The notes beneath the pieces are model-generated. The model ran no database searches, was not told the origin of the DNA, and saw only the letters and a list, made by a program, of their open reading frames with translations. A program made the position numbers and the translations under genes. Positions 50,285-57,745 of a stretch of 57,745 bases of DNA are shown piece by piece (position 1 is the first letter of the stretch; each line of letters starts with the position of its first letter). The stretch comes from Komagataeibacter xylinus (lineage in GTDB: Bacteria; Pseudomonadota; Alphaproteobacteria; Acetobacterales; Acetobacteraceae): positions 1 through 57,745 of the forward strand of contig NZ_QQBI01000020.1 of NCBI RefSeq assembly GCF_004302915.1, written 5' to 3'.

Positions 50285-50431
50285 ATGGAAAATGCCGCAA
50301 CAATCTTTCCTTTCCTTTGTGGCATTGTGGTGGGCAATGCCGTCAGCCTGCTGGCTGGGGGAATTTTTATGCAACGTCACTGGCGGCGGCAGCGGATGAT
50401 GCGCGAACGCCTTGGGCCGCCGGTGGCCTGA
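50285..50431 (+). CDS. 48-residue single-helix membrane protein
   Basis: A short frame: MENAATIFPF, one membrane helix (LCGIVVGNAVSLLAGGIF), then a basic tail (MQRHWRRQRMMRERLG). AGGTGAAG precedes the ATG by 6 bp. It is 24 bp after the phage lipoprotein and on the same strand, so is probably the last gene of the lysis module (spanin- or exclusion-like). The size places it below ordinary gene-finding cutoffs. Confidence 0.55.
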   Translation: MENAATIFPFLCGIVVGNAVSLLAGGIFMQRHWRRQRMMRERLGPPVA

Positions 50432-50468
50432 TAAAAGTCGGTCGGACACTTCACAAAACGTCGCTTTA

Positions 50469-50629
50469 GAGACTGTTTGAAAACAACTCATTGATAAAAA
50501 ATGATAAAAATTTTTGGGTGCCGCCTTTTTTAAAAAGGCGGTGTTCTTCGAAGCTTTTTGAAAAAAGCTTCACCAAAAACTTCCTTATGATTTCTGGATG
50601 TTTGCTGGGCTAACTTTTCAAACAGTCTC
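50469..50629. mobile_element. MITE-like element with 15-bp terminal inverted repeats
   Basis: The ends GAGACTGTTTGAAAA (50469-50483) and its exact complement (50615-50629) are perfect 15-bp inverted repeats, flanked on both sides by TTA (50466-50468 and 50630-50632), consistent with a target-site duplication. Between them are two hairpins: CCGCCTTTTT/AAAAAGGCGG (50521-50541) and GAAGCTTTTT/AAAAAGCTTC, within AATTTTTGG/CCAAAAACTT arms. There is no transposase. The hairpin modules recur at 11244, 25212 and 33736. Confidence 0.8.
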
Positions 50630-50669
50630 TTAGTTCAAAAAGGCGACATCCGCCAACTTTTGTTCTTGA

Positions 50670-51551
50670 TCACTTTTTGGGTGACGAGCGTGCAGGCAAC
50701 CTGATTTCACTTGCCAGCACGCCCGCAACAATACAGCAGGCGCCCAGCACCGATGTGGCTGGCAGCGGGTCACCGGCCATGCGTCCGACAATCCCGCCCC
50801 ATACGGGCTCACCCGCGTAGATGATGGTGGCCCGTGTGGGCGAGACGGCTTTCTGCGCCCAGTTCATGGCCAGTTGCACAAGCATGCTGCCTGCGCCAAG
50901 GCCCACGCCTCCGGCAACCCATATCCATGAAAATGCGGGCAGGCGCTCGCCCGTGACCGGCATGGCCAGCAGGGCAAGGAGTCCGGCCACCAGCAACTGC
51001 ACCACGGTGATGCGCCTGCTGTCTCCCAACAGTGCACAACGACTGATCAGCATGATCTCGGCTGCCGCCGATACGGCACACAGCACGGTGGCGCATTCAC
51101 CCCGGCCAAACCCACCCTGCGTGGCACCCGTACCTGCCAGCAGTACCAGGCCACCAAAAGCCATCCCGATGCCTACCCAGTTCATGATGCGTGGCGGCCT
51201 GCGCAGCACGATCCATTGCAGAAGAGGCACGATCGGCACGTAAAGCGCGGTCAGAAAAGCGGAACGGCTGCTGCTGATGGTTTGCAGCCCATAGGTCTGC
51301 AGGGTGTAACAGCCCCATATTGCAACACCAATCGCCATGCCCGCGCCCATCTCGGCCAGGGTGATCCGCCGCAGGGCGCGGTGGAAAACTGCGCAGCCGA
51401 TCAGCCCTGCTGTCATGAAGCGCAGCCCAACGAAGAACAGGGGGCCGCAATGTCGTAGCGTGACATGCACGATCAGGAACGTGCCACCCCAGAACAGTGT
51501 TACGGCCATCAGGGCCAGTTCCTGCCGTGAGGGAAGGTTCAAGATCGTCAT
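50670..51551 (-). CDS. EamA/DMT family transporter
   Basis: A 293-residue, ten-helix exporter from the ATG at 51551 (MTILNLPSRQELALMAVTLFWGGTFLIVHV). EamA repeats are visible: FFVGLRFMTAGLIG, YTLQTYGLQTISSSRSAFLTALYVPIVPLLQWIVLRRPP, and SPTRATIIYAGEPVWGGIVG. Substrate unknown; members export amino acids, drugs or sugars. The end lies 41 bp from the MITE-like element. Confidence 0.88.
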   Translation of the reverse strand: MTILNLPSRQELALMAVTLFWGGTFLIVHVTLRHCGPLFFVGLRFMTAGLIGCAVFHRALRRITLAEMGAGMAIGVAIWGCYTLQTYGLQTISSSRSAFLTALYVPIVPLLQWIVLRRPPRIMNWVGIGMAFGGLVLLAGTGATQGGFGRGECATVLCAVSAAAEIMLISRCALLGDSRRITVVQLLVAGLLALLAMPVTGERLPAFSWIWVAGGVGLGAGSMLVQLAMNWAQKAVSPTRATIIYAGEPVWGGIVGRMAGDPLPATSVLGACCIVAGVLASEIRLPARSSPKK

Positions 51552-51706
51552 GCACACGCCCGCCATTGTTTCATTCCGATCCGCACTTCTTCCTCCAGAT
51601 AACCAGAAATAAAGCAGAGCTTACCCTGCGCGAAGGCACGCAACCCGGCCTTCTTCCGTGCTGTTTTAACATCCATGCGCATGGTTTGAAGCAGGGGAGG
51701 GCGGTC

Positions 51707-52507
51707 TTGTCACTTTTTGCCAATATGTCATCGGGGGAAGGCTGGCTCCAGCTTGGTGAACTCGTGCTTGCTTTCGTCCTGTCGGCGCTGGTGGGGATGG
51801 AGCGGGAGTTCAGGCAGAAAAGTGCTGGCCTGCGCACTTACACGCTGGTCGGGGTGGCATCCGCGCTGTTCATGCTGGTGTCAAAATACGGGTTCAACAA
51901 CATTCTTGATGCGGGGCGTGTCGTGCTGGACCCCTCACGCATCGCGGCACAGGTGGTATCGGGCATCGGGTTCATTGGCGGTGGCGTCATCTTCATGCGG
52001 CGTGATATCGTGCGGGGGTTGACCACGGCGGCGTCAGTCTGGCTGACTGCGGCACTGGGCATGGCCTGCGGGGCGGGGCTGATTACGCTGGCGGTGGCGA
52101 CAACCATCGGTCATTTCATCATCATGCTCGGCTTTCCGCGCATCAGCCATTTTATTCCACGCGATCATGCCGCCCGTTCGGTGGGGCTGTTCGTGTCCTA
52201 CCCCGATGGGCGGGGACTGCTGCGCGTGATCCTGATCCGCTGCACCAGGCTGCGTTTCACCATTACCCGCGTAAAGCTGGAACAGCCGGACAGATCCCTG
52301 CAGGACCCCGATGCCCTGCAGGACCTGCGTGACCGGCAGCACGATGCGGAAATGCCGATGCCCAATGAAAGGCCGGGCCATGGCACGGTCACGCTGTTCA
52401 TCAAGGTGCGCGGCAGGCGGCCCGTCTCGCACCTTGTTGCTGCATTATCGGACATTGACGGCATTATCAGCGTGGAAACCGATGAAGGCGATCATGATCC
52501 CGAATAG
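51707..52507 (+). CDS. MgtC/SapB family membrane protein
   Basis: A 266-residue protein with four or five membrane helices: LVLAFVLSALVGMEREFRQKSAGLRTYTLVGVASALFMLVS, RIAAQVVSGIGFIGGGVIFMRRDIVRGLTTAASVWLTAALGMACG. GMERE, RT.TLVG and GLTTAA are MgtC landmarks. A cytosolic C-terminal ACT-like part follows. GGGGAGG lies 6 bp before a TTG at 51707; the ATG at 51725 is the alternative start. Confidence 0.85.
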   Translation: MSLFANMSSGEGWLQLGELVLAFVLSALVGMEREFRQKSAGLRTYTLVGVASALFMLVSKYGFNNILDAGRVVLDPSRIAAQVVSGIGFIGGGVIFMRRDIVRGLTTAASVWLTAALGMACGAGLITLAVATTIGHFIIMLGFPRISHFIPRDHAARSVGLFVSYPDGRGLLRVILIRCTRLRFTITRVKLEQPDRSLQDPDALQDLRDRQHDAEMPMPNERPGHGTVTLFIKVRGRRPVSHLVAALSDIDGIISVETDEGDHDPE

Positions 52508-52525
52508 GCAGCCTGACCAGGCTGC

Positions 52526-52870
52526 TCAGACCGGTAGTTGCACGCGCCCCTGTGCATCACGGGTTACGGCGGTCGTGGCTACAACAGCGCCAACAGGCAG
52601 GGTGGCATAGAGATGCGGAAAAAGCTGCCCCCCGCGTGATGGCTCCCAGCGCACTGCCGCCGGGTCGAGCAGGCTCAGATCGATCGCAAGCAGCACAAGG
52701 CCGCTCTGGCCTGCAAAATGCTTTTCAAGCGTGCCATGCACCTGCGGTCCTGTGGAGAAATGGATGAAACCATCAGCCACATCAGCAGGCGAGCCTTTGA
52801 ACAGGCCCGCGCGGGCGAATGCTTCATGCTCGGGGGCGGTCAGGATTTTATAGACGATATGCTCTGTCAT
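52526..52870 (-). CDS. DUF952 domain-containing protein
   Basis: A 114-residue protein: VYKILTAPEHEAFARAGLFKGSPADVADGFIHFSTGPQV is diagnostic of DUF952, which resembles ADP-ribosyl-processing or cyclophilin-like small proteins; the function is not established. The ATG overlaps the stop of the upstream MFS gene by one base (TGATG), so the two are translated together. Confidence 0.88.
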   Translation of the reverse strand: MTEHIVYKILTAPEHEAFARAGLFKGSPADVADGFIHFSTGPQVHGTLEKHFAGQSGLVLLAIDLSLLDPAAVRWEPSRGGQLFPHLYATLPVGAVVATTAVTRDAQGRVQLPV

Positions 52871-54078
52871 CACATTCTGGTCCGGTCAGGGGAGGGCGAA
52901 GCATAGGGCAGCGCGCCGCCAGTGGAAACATGCTGGCCGCCATAATGCCTGCCCGCACGCAACGCGAGAAGGGCCACCCCGGCCAGCCCCGCGCTCCAGG
53001 CCAGAACCGCGTAGGGGCCCGCACCGGACAGAACCACCCCGCCACACAGCGCGCCCGCGCCGATGCCGCTATTAAAGCCCGTGACACAGAACGAACAGGC
53101 GGCCTCGCGCTGATGGGGCGCCAGTTCAATGGCATAGCTTTGCGGGCCAAGATTGATCAGGGCGGCAATGATGCCCCATGCCGCCATGTCCACCCATGCC
53201 AGCCATGATGCCCAGCCTGAGGCGACCAGCAGCACATGGCTGGACATCAGGGCGACCATGGCCATGCCAATCGTGCGCCCCGCCGACCAGGGCAGGTGGC
53301 CGCCCAGCCAGTTGCCCCCGATCCCCACCACGCCATAGATCAGCAGCAATAGTGGTATAAGCCGCTCTGGCGCATGTGGTATGGCTGACAGAAGCGGAAT
53401 GATATAGGTATAGGCCGTGAAATGGGCACTGACCACAAGCGTGGTCAGCACGGCGATGTAACGCAGCACCGGCTGGCGCAGCAGGGCTGGAAGATCAAGA
53501 TGCCTGCGCTGCGAGGGCAGGGGCGGCAGCAATGCCAGAACACCCCCCATGACGGCCAGCGCCGCAATGCCGCACGCCATGAATGCCGCCCGCCAGCCCA
53601 GCCACTGCCCGATGGCCGCAGCCATGGGAATGCCGCCCGCAAACCCCACCGCAACCCCTGTAAAGGCCCATGCCGTGGCACGCGCCACCGGCATATGCGG
53701 CGCGAGGCGGACGGCAACGCCCGCTATGGTCGACCAGAAAATGCCATGACCGAGTGCAAGTGCAACCCGCATCGCCGCCATGAGCGCGTAATTCGTGACA
53801 AAGGCGCAGGCGATATCCATCACCCCCGCCAGCCCCAGCAGTGCCGCCATGAGCATGCGCCGGTCCAGCCCCGAGGTTAGCAACGTGAGCGGGATGGCCG
53901 TCAGCGCCACCAGCCAGGCATAGCCCGTGACCAGCAGCCCGATGCGACCGGGCGAGACATGCAGGCCGGCCGCCATGTCCGTCAGCAGCCCTATTGGCAG
54001 CACCTCGGTCACCAGCCAGACAAACGCCCCCATCGAGAGCATGATGATACGCATCATAAACGCATTTACCCCCGGCAC
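52870..54078 (-). CDS. MFS sugar-efflux-like transporter (SotB/AraJ type)
   Basis: A 402-residue, 12-helix MFS protein. FVWLVTEVLPIGLLTDMAAGLHVSPGRIGLLVTGYAWLVALTAIP is the classic opening of the SotB/AraJ group, and ALALGHGIFWSTIAGVAVRLAP is motif-rich helix 4. Members export sugars or drugs. The C-terminus carries a short Ser/Arg/Pro tail. Translationally coupled to the DUF952 gene. Confidence 0.88.
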   Translation of the reverse strand: MPGVNAFMMRIIMLSMGAFVWLVTEVLPIGLLTDMAAGLHVSPGRIGLLVTGYAWLVALTAIPLTLLTSGLDRRMLMAALLGLAGVMDIACAFVTNYALMAAMRVALALGHGIFWSTIAGVAVRLAPHMPVARATAWAFTGVAVGFAGGIPMAAAIGQWLGWRAAFMACGIAALAVMGGVLALLPPLPSQRRHLDLPALLRQPVLRYIAVLTTLVVSAHFTAYTYIIPLLSAIPHAPERLIPLLLLIYGVVGIGGNWLGGHLPWSAGRTIGMAMVALMSSHVLLVASGWASWLAWVDMAAWGIIAALINLGPQSYAIELAPHQREAACSFCVTGFNSGIGAGALCGGVVLSGAGPYAVLAWSAGLAGVALLALRAGRHYGGQHVSTGGALPYASPSPDRTRM

Positions 54079-54258
54079 GCCGCCTGCGCGCAGGCACAGC
54101 GGAACCGGGCCGCTTTAATGCCATATCCGCAGGACGAAAAGGGGAGAATGCGCATAATTACGGGCAGGATGCAAAATCGGTCTGGTCATCGCGGTGCCAA
54201 GGGAGCACCGTGGGATCAATCAACCACCAGTGCGTATGAATAGTATGGAAAGGTTCGC

Positions 54259-54666
54259 ATGATGACGCCGCTCCCTGGTAATGACACGGGGCCCGCCGTA
54301 CTGCATTTTCCGCGCCGGGCCATTCTGCCGGCAGGGGAAGCATCGGATTACCTGGGTATCCGCCCCCGCCACCTGCGCGCCATGCGCCTGCTACGCTGCG
54401 GGCCAAAAACCATCACCATCAACCGCGAGACGCTCTATACCGAAGAAGACCTGCGCAACTTTCGCCAGGGATTGCTCAATATGGTGGGCGTTACAGAAAA
54501 CGGCGGGCTTTACCGCGAGCTCAAGCCAGGGGAACGGACCACCGCAACTGAGGGCGATCCGCTGATCGTGCTCCTGTCGCGACATATCATCCGCCGCAAG
54601 GCCACGCTGGTGGGCCTGTGGAGCATGATGGCGATGGGCATCGGCATTGATCTGATCCTATTCTGA
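54259..54666 (+). CDS. small HTH-like protein with C-terminal membrane helix
   Basis: A 135-residue protein: AGEASDYLGIRPRHLRAMRLLRCGPKTITINRETLYTEEDLRNF has the shape of a MerR/excisionase-type DNA-binding helix-turn-helix with wing. A spacer and a hydrophobic C-terminal helix (LVGLWSMMAMGIGIDLILF) follow. If real, it would tether a DNA-binding domain to the membrane. Family not recognised. Confidence 0.55.
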   Translation: MMTPLPGNDTGPAVLHFPRRAILPAGEASDYLGIRPRHLRAMRLLRCGPKTITINRETLYTEEDLRNFRQGLLNMVGVTENGGLYRELKPGERTTATEGDPLIVLLSRHIIRRKATLVGLWSMMAMGIGIDLILF

Positions 54667-54723
54667 ACAGACCGGAGCGCCAGCAGCAGATGCCCGCGCG
54701 TACGGAGCCAGCATATCGGGAAT

Positions 54724-54759
54724 AAAAAAAGGGGGCTCCATCCGGAGCCCCCTTTTTTG
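54724..54759. terminator. bidirectional intrinsic terminator
   Basis: A7 followed by GGGGGCTCC-ATCC-GGAGCCCCC and T6, a perfect 9-bp GC stem with A/T tracts both sides. It serves the gene ending at 54666 (+) and the gene ending at 54783 (-). Confidence 0.92.
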
Positions 54760-54782
54760 ACACATGGTGTCAGGCGCGCAGA

Positions 54783-55043
54783 TTACTGCTGGCCGTGATC
54801 GCCGTGCTCATGGTCGCCATGCTCACCACCGTGTTCGTGGTCACCATGCTCACCACCGCGCTCATCGCCACCGTGGTCACGGTCGCCATGCTCGCCACCC
54901 TGGCCGTTCTGGTCATGACCGCCGCGATGACCGCCGTGATGGCCACGGTGCTCGCCATGGTGCTGCTCGTTGTTGTCATCCGCATGAGCAGCGACGGGCA
55001 GGGCCAGGCCGAGGGCCGCAGCAAAAAGCAGTGCTTTTTTCAT
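54783..55043 (-). CDS. His/Gly/Asp-rich small secreted protein
   Basis: An 86-residue protein with a signal peptide (MKKALLFAAALGLALPVAAHA) and a mature part made of His, Gly, Asp and Glu in loose tandem repeats (HGEHRGHHGGHRGGH; GEHGDHEHG twice). No hydrophobic core is present. It is likely intrinsically disordered and able to bind several metal ions (Zn, Ni, Cu) in the periplasm. A strong terminator closes the gene. Confidence 0.8.
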   Translation of the reverse strand: MKKALLFAAALGLALPVAAHADDNNEQHHGEHRGHHGGHRGGHDQNGQGGEHGDRDHGGDERGGEHGDHEHGGEHGDHEHGDHGQQ

Positions 55044-55209
55044 GTAATTTATTCCTTCCTAACGAACTGATTTTTGCAAATCAGATATTGCCTTATAAAA
55101 TAACGGCCCGATGATATAAAGGGCATAGCGCTATTTCATTTGTAACCGAATGCATCACTTATATCGCTGAAGGTCAATACCTGAATTTTGCGTGAGGCTG
55201 CCATGCATG

Positions 55210-55371
55210 TCAGGCATCATCATACAGGAAGCCTTCATCGGATACCGTCTGCACACCATCGTGCGGGCGGGCATAGCCGCGCCTGCTTCGCCAGGCGCGC
55301 AACAGGGCTTCACGCCATTCTTCATGCGGCTCTTTACGGGGTTTGGGGGTGGAATCGGACTGTATGTTCAT
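55210..55371 (-). CDS. small basic cytosolic protein
   Basis: A 53-residue frame from the ATG at 55371: NIQSDSTPKPRKEPHEEWREALLRAWRSRRGYARPHDG and ending DEGFLYDDA. An AGAGG site lies 10 bp upstream. The frame stays open to 55494, but the extra residues look unlike coding sequence. No family recognised; coding status is uncertain. Confidence 0.45.
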   Translation of the reverse strand: MNIQSDSTPKPRKEPHEEWREALLRAWRSRRGYARPHDGVQTVSDEGFLYDDA

Positions 55372-55754
55372 GATCCGGAAACCTCTGAAAAAGCCCGCCA
55401 AAGCGCAGGCAGGGATGCTTAACAAATATGGAACATCATAAGTGTGACGATTGTATGAATCCTGTTTTGCAAGGCCGCGGCTTTTTTTCCTCATGCACGT
55501 GGTTCAGATCAATCTGCTGATGGTATTATTAGGAATCTATTCTTTTGCGCATCAGGGATCAGGTCTGCTACGTGGCAATAATCATGTAATGCCGGAAAAC
55601 TGCCAGGACCGGGCGAATCACGATGGTCATGCCGCCATATGGCCTGAGCGGCGCGCATCCTTCTGGCCCTGCCGGAGCATCCATGGTCTTGTAAGATTCA
55701 CAAAACGCCGGGGGGCATGAGCGTGCCCGCCCGCATGATAAAGGAAGACCAACC
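55372..55754. other. 383-bp intergenic region
   Basis: No convincing gene. It contains the upstream regions of the small gene ending at 55210 (minus) and the SDR gene (plus). GGAAG precedes the SDR start. Confidence 0.45.
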
Positions 55755-56543
55755 ATGCAGATTGATCTGACAGGCCGGACGGCCATTGTAACAGGCTCAA
55801 CCGGCGGGATCGGCCTGGCCATTGCCAGGGGGCTGGCTGCGAGCGGTGCGCATGTCATCGTCAACGGGCGCCGCCCGGCAGCGGTAGCGGAGGCGATCAA
55901 GGCCCTTTCCGCACTGGGCAAGGGCAGCGTGGCGGGCTTTACAGGCGATCTGGGCACGGCGGAAGGCTGTGCCGCGCTGGTGGCGGCCCACCCGCAATGT
56001 GATATCCTGATCAACAATCTGGGTATTTTTGAGCCGAAAGATTTTTTTGAAACCCCGGATGCCGACTGGACCCGTTTTTTCGAGGTCAATGTCATGTCTG
56101 GCGTGCGGCTTTCACGGGCCTATCTGCCGGGCATGCAGGCGCGTGACTGGGGGCGTGTGGTATTCATTTCATCGGAATCGGCGTTCAACATTCCGGTCGA
56201 GATGATCCATTACGGCTTCAGCAAGACCGCGCAGGTCAGCATCGCGCGCGGCCTGGCGGAGCGGATGGCGGGCACCAATGTAACCGTGAATTCCGTGCTG
56301 CCAGGGCCGACCCTGTCGGAAGGACTGGCGGAAATGCTCAGGCCCGAGCAGGAAAAAACCGGCAGGACGATGGAGGAAGTGGCGGCGGAATTCGTGATGC
56401 AGCATCGTCCGTCCTCCATCATCCGCCGCGCAGCAGGCGTGGATGAGGTGGCGAACATGGTGGTTTACCTGTCCTCGCCGCAGGCATCGGCCACGACGGG
56501 GGCGGCCGTGCGCGTTGATGGCGGCGTGCTGAGCACGGTCTGA
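55755..56543 (+). CDS. SDR family oxidoreductase
   Basis: A 262-residue classical short-chain dehydrogenase. TGSTGGIGLAIA near residue 14 binds the dinucleotide, NNLGIF corresponds to NNAG, FISSES carries the catalytic Ser, and HYGFSKTA carries the YxxxK pair. The C-terminal ASATTGAAVRVDGGVLSTV is typical. Substrate not predictable; it is a likely NAD(P)-dependent ketone/alcohol oxidoreductase. Single gene. Confidence 0.93.
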   Translation: MQIDLTGRTAIVTGSTGGIGLAIARGLAASGAHVIVNGRRPAAVAEAIKALSALGKGSVAGFTGDLGTAEGCAALVAAHPQCDILINNLGIFEPKDFFETPDADWTRFFEVNVMSGVRLSRAYLPGMQARDWGRVVFISSESAFNIPVEMIHYGFSKTAQVSIARGLAERMAGTNVTVNSVLPGPTLSEGLAEMLRPEQEKTGRTMEEVAAEFVMQHRPSSIIRRAAGVDEVANMVVYLSSPQASATTGAAVRVDGGVLSTV

Positions 56544-56671
56544 CCTCGCCAACCCTGTGCGCGTGCGTCCCGTGCCGGTCATGGCCGGGGCGTGCCGCGG
56601 CCCCTCCATGACCATGCGGATTGCTGGTAGGAAAAAGGGGTCTGTCCATTTCCATGCCGCAGGGATTTTTC

Positions 56672-57541
56672 ATGTCCACCACCGTTCTTTACTCACCAGA
56701 CGACGTGCGTGCCGCAGGGAGCAACGTGCTCCTGATTGACGTGCGCGACCCCAAGGGTTTCGCGGCAGGCCACATTCCCGGTGCCGTCAACATGCCGGAC
56801 ATCTTTACCTATCTGGCCGAAACCTCGCATGAAGGGCTGCACAAGCTGCAGCAGACCTTTGCCACCCTTTTTGCCGATTACGGGCTGGATGGCACCAGAA
56901 CCGCCATCGTTTATGAAGATGCCCTGCACACCCGCTACGGTGCATCCTGCCGGGGCTACTGGATCCTGCGTTATCTGGGTTACCCGAAAGTGGGCATTCT
57001 TGACGGTGGGCTGAGCACGTGGCGCAGGGAAGGGGGCACACTGACAACCGATGTCACCCGCCCCGCACGCACCGACTTCCCCCTGCGGCCCGATGCCAGC
57101 CTCATGGCAACGCAGGCCGACGTGCGGGCGGCGCTGGGTTCTGCCACCATCAAGCTGCTTGATAACCGCGACCGGGTGGAGTGGCTGGCTGAAAGTTCAT
57201 CGCCCTACGGGGTTGATTTCGCGCCACGCAAGGGCCGTATTCCCGGTGCCGTGTGGATCGAATGGTATGACTTCATGAAGGTGACCGACAACCACGCCGC
57301 CTTCCGCACGCCTGATGAAATCCGCGCACTCGCCGCCACGCGCAACCTGCATCCTGATGATGACATCATTATCTACTGCTTCAAGGGTGCACGTGCCGCC
57401 AATACCTATGTGGCGCTGGCTTCGGCCGGGTTCAGCAGGCTGCGCATCTACATGGGGTCGTGGAACGAGTGGTCGCGCAACCCGGCGCTGCCGATTGAAG
57501 GCGGGCTGCCAAAAGCCGCCGCACCCTATAACGGCGCCTGA
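56672..57541 (+). CDS. two-domain rhodanese-type sulfurtransferase
   Basis: A 289-residue protein with two rhodanese domains. The N-terminal domain has LLIDVRDPKGFAAGHIPGAVNMPD; the C-terminal domain has LLDNRDRVEW, GRIPGAVWIEWYDF and the active loop IIYCFKGARAANTYVAL with catalytic Cys. IYMGSWNEWSRNPALPIE is the conserved end. Members transfer sulfur from thiosulfate or 3-mercaptopyruvate to acceptors such as cyanide or thiols. CAGGGA before the ATG at 56672 favours it over the ATG at 56654. Confidence 0.9.
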   Translation: MSTTVLYSPDDVRAAGSNVLLIDVRDPKGFAAGHIPGAVNMPDIFTYLAETSHEGLHKLQQTFATLFADYGLDGTRTAIVYEDALHTRYGASCRGYWILRYLGYPKVGILDGGLSTWRREGGTLTTDVTRPARTDFPLRPDASLMATQADVRAALGSATIKLLDNRDRVEWLAESSSPYGVDFAPRKGRIPGAVWIEWYDFMKVTDNHAAFRTPDEIRALAATRNLHPDDDIIIYCFKGARAANTYVALASAGFSRLRIYMGSWNEWSRNPALPIEGGLPKAAAPYNGA

Positions 57542-57555
57542 GGGAAGAAATAAGC

Positions 57556-57587
57556 GGACTTTCGCGCCTGTCGTGGCGTGAAAGTCC
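57556..57587 (+). terminator. hairpin after the sulfurtransferase gene
   Basis: A 13-bp stem (57556-57568 with 57575-57587, one G-U pair) 14 bp after the stop. No T run follows, so it may stabilise the mRNA end instead of terminating alone. The remaining 158 bp to the window end show no gene. Confidence 0.55.
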
Positions 57588-57745
57588 TCTGCGCGCGGAG
57601 CGGCCTTACGATCCTTTTGCCGCTTCTCCCTGCCTGGCATGGCTGGCCATGATGTCCCTGGTCATGGCCTCGACGCGGAAATCTCACAGAAGGGTTGTAC
57701 ATCGGGTTAGATTATGAAAAAGTCTGTTTTGCACAAAAGAAATTT

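Larger units (their letters stand above)
28480..50431 (+). mobile_element. contractile-tailed (myovirus-type) prophage or prophage remnant
   Basis: About 27 consecutive + strand genes in canonical late order: packaging, portal, scaffold, capsid, connector, sheath, tube, chaperone, tape measure, hub, spike, baseplate, fibre, lysis. No integrase, transposase, repressor, replication or recombination gene lies inside, and no tRNA or att duplication was found at the edges. It is therefore likely to be defective or domesticated, or its early region was lost or lies elsewhere. The left edge is drawn at the repeats before the small terminase; the right edge after the last small gene. Confidence 0.82.

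Noticed and set aside
28480-50431. Gene transfer agent of the Rhodobacter type
   Set aside because: The tail is contractile (sheath, J, W, spike), unlike the siphovirus-like RcGTA; a domesticated particle remains possible.
54783-55043. Short tandem repeat or CRISPR-like array
   Set aside because: The repeats encode a His/Gly/Asp-rich protein with a signal peptide; units are irregular with no spacers.
55451-55720. 89-codon open frame upstream of the SDR gene
   Set aside because: No ribosome site, no recognisable features and odd composition.

Overview
The window is high-GC DNA with a dense alphaproteobacterial gene layout. Gene content and a distinctive AT-rich hairpin repeat beginning AAGTTTTTGG suggest an acetic acid bacterium (Acetobacteraceae, perhaps Komagataeibacter or a close relative). 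This is inference from family resemblance; there is no rRNA or other marker gene here. No tRNA, rRNA, CRISPR array, integrase or complete insertion sequence was seen.

Left host block (1-28359). It opens with a PAS/HWE sensor kinase cut by the window edge, then a thiopurine methyltransferase-like enzyme, a DUF523 protein, an unlisted 45-residue membrane protein and dGTPase. Next comes a tight cluster of acyl-CoA dehydrogenase-like, PIG-L deacetylase and NodS-like methyltransferase genes facing a GT2 glycosyltransferase; together these look like a pathway for an acylated, N-modified glycoconjugate. A sugar-porter MFS transporter follows, then a run of small exported proteins including two translationally coupled DUF333-type lipoproteins, an Hsp70-like ATPase, a large lipoprotein hydrolase coupled to a DUF4105 membrane protein, a BamE-like lipoprotein, an old yellow enzyme, a sulfotransferase, a DOPA-dioxygenase-like/YceI pair, and a double-HTH S24 repressor with three near-identical operators. 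A SUFU-domain protein, a His-tailed EamA transporter and an unrecognised protein complete the block.

Prophage-like block (about 28480-50431). All genes lie on the + strand: terminase small and large subunits, portal, scaffold-like protein, a cupin cargo gene, major capsid protein, connectors, contractile tail sheath and tube, two-frame tail assembly chaperone, a very short tape-measure candidate, hub, spike, baseplate W/J/I, a glycine-rich fibre and a lysis module. No integrase, replication or transposition gene is attached, so it is either defective or domesticated, or its early genes lie elsewhere. Two regulatory features stand out. The chaperone gene carries a textbook -1 frameshift signal (A AAA AAC, 5-nt spacer, perfect 13-bp stem). 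Five intrinsic terminator-like hairpins sit directly in front of late-gene start codons. A 161-bp MITE-like element with perfect 15-bp inverted ends closes the right side.

Right host block (50670-57745). An EamA transporter, MgtC family protein, a sugar-efflux-like MFS transporter coupled to a DUF952 protein, a small HTH/membrane protein, a His-rich secreted protein, an SDR oxidoreductase and a two-domain sulfurtransferase.
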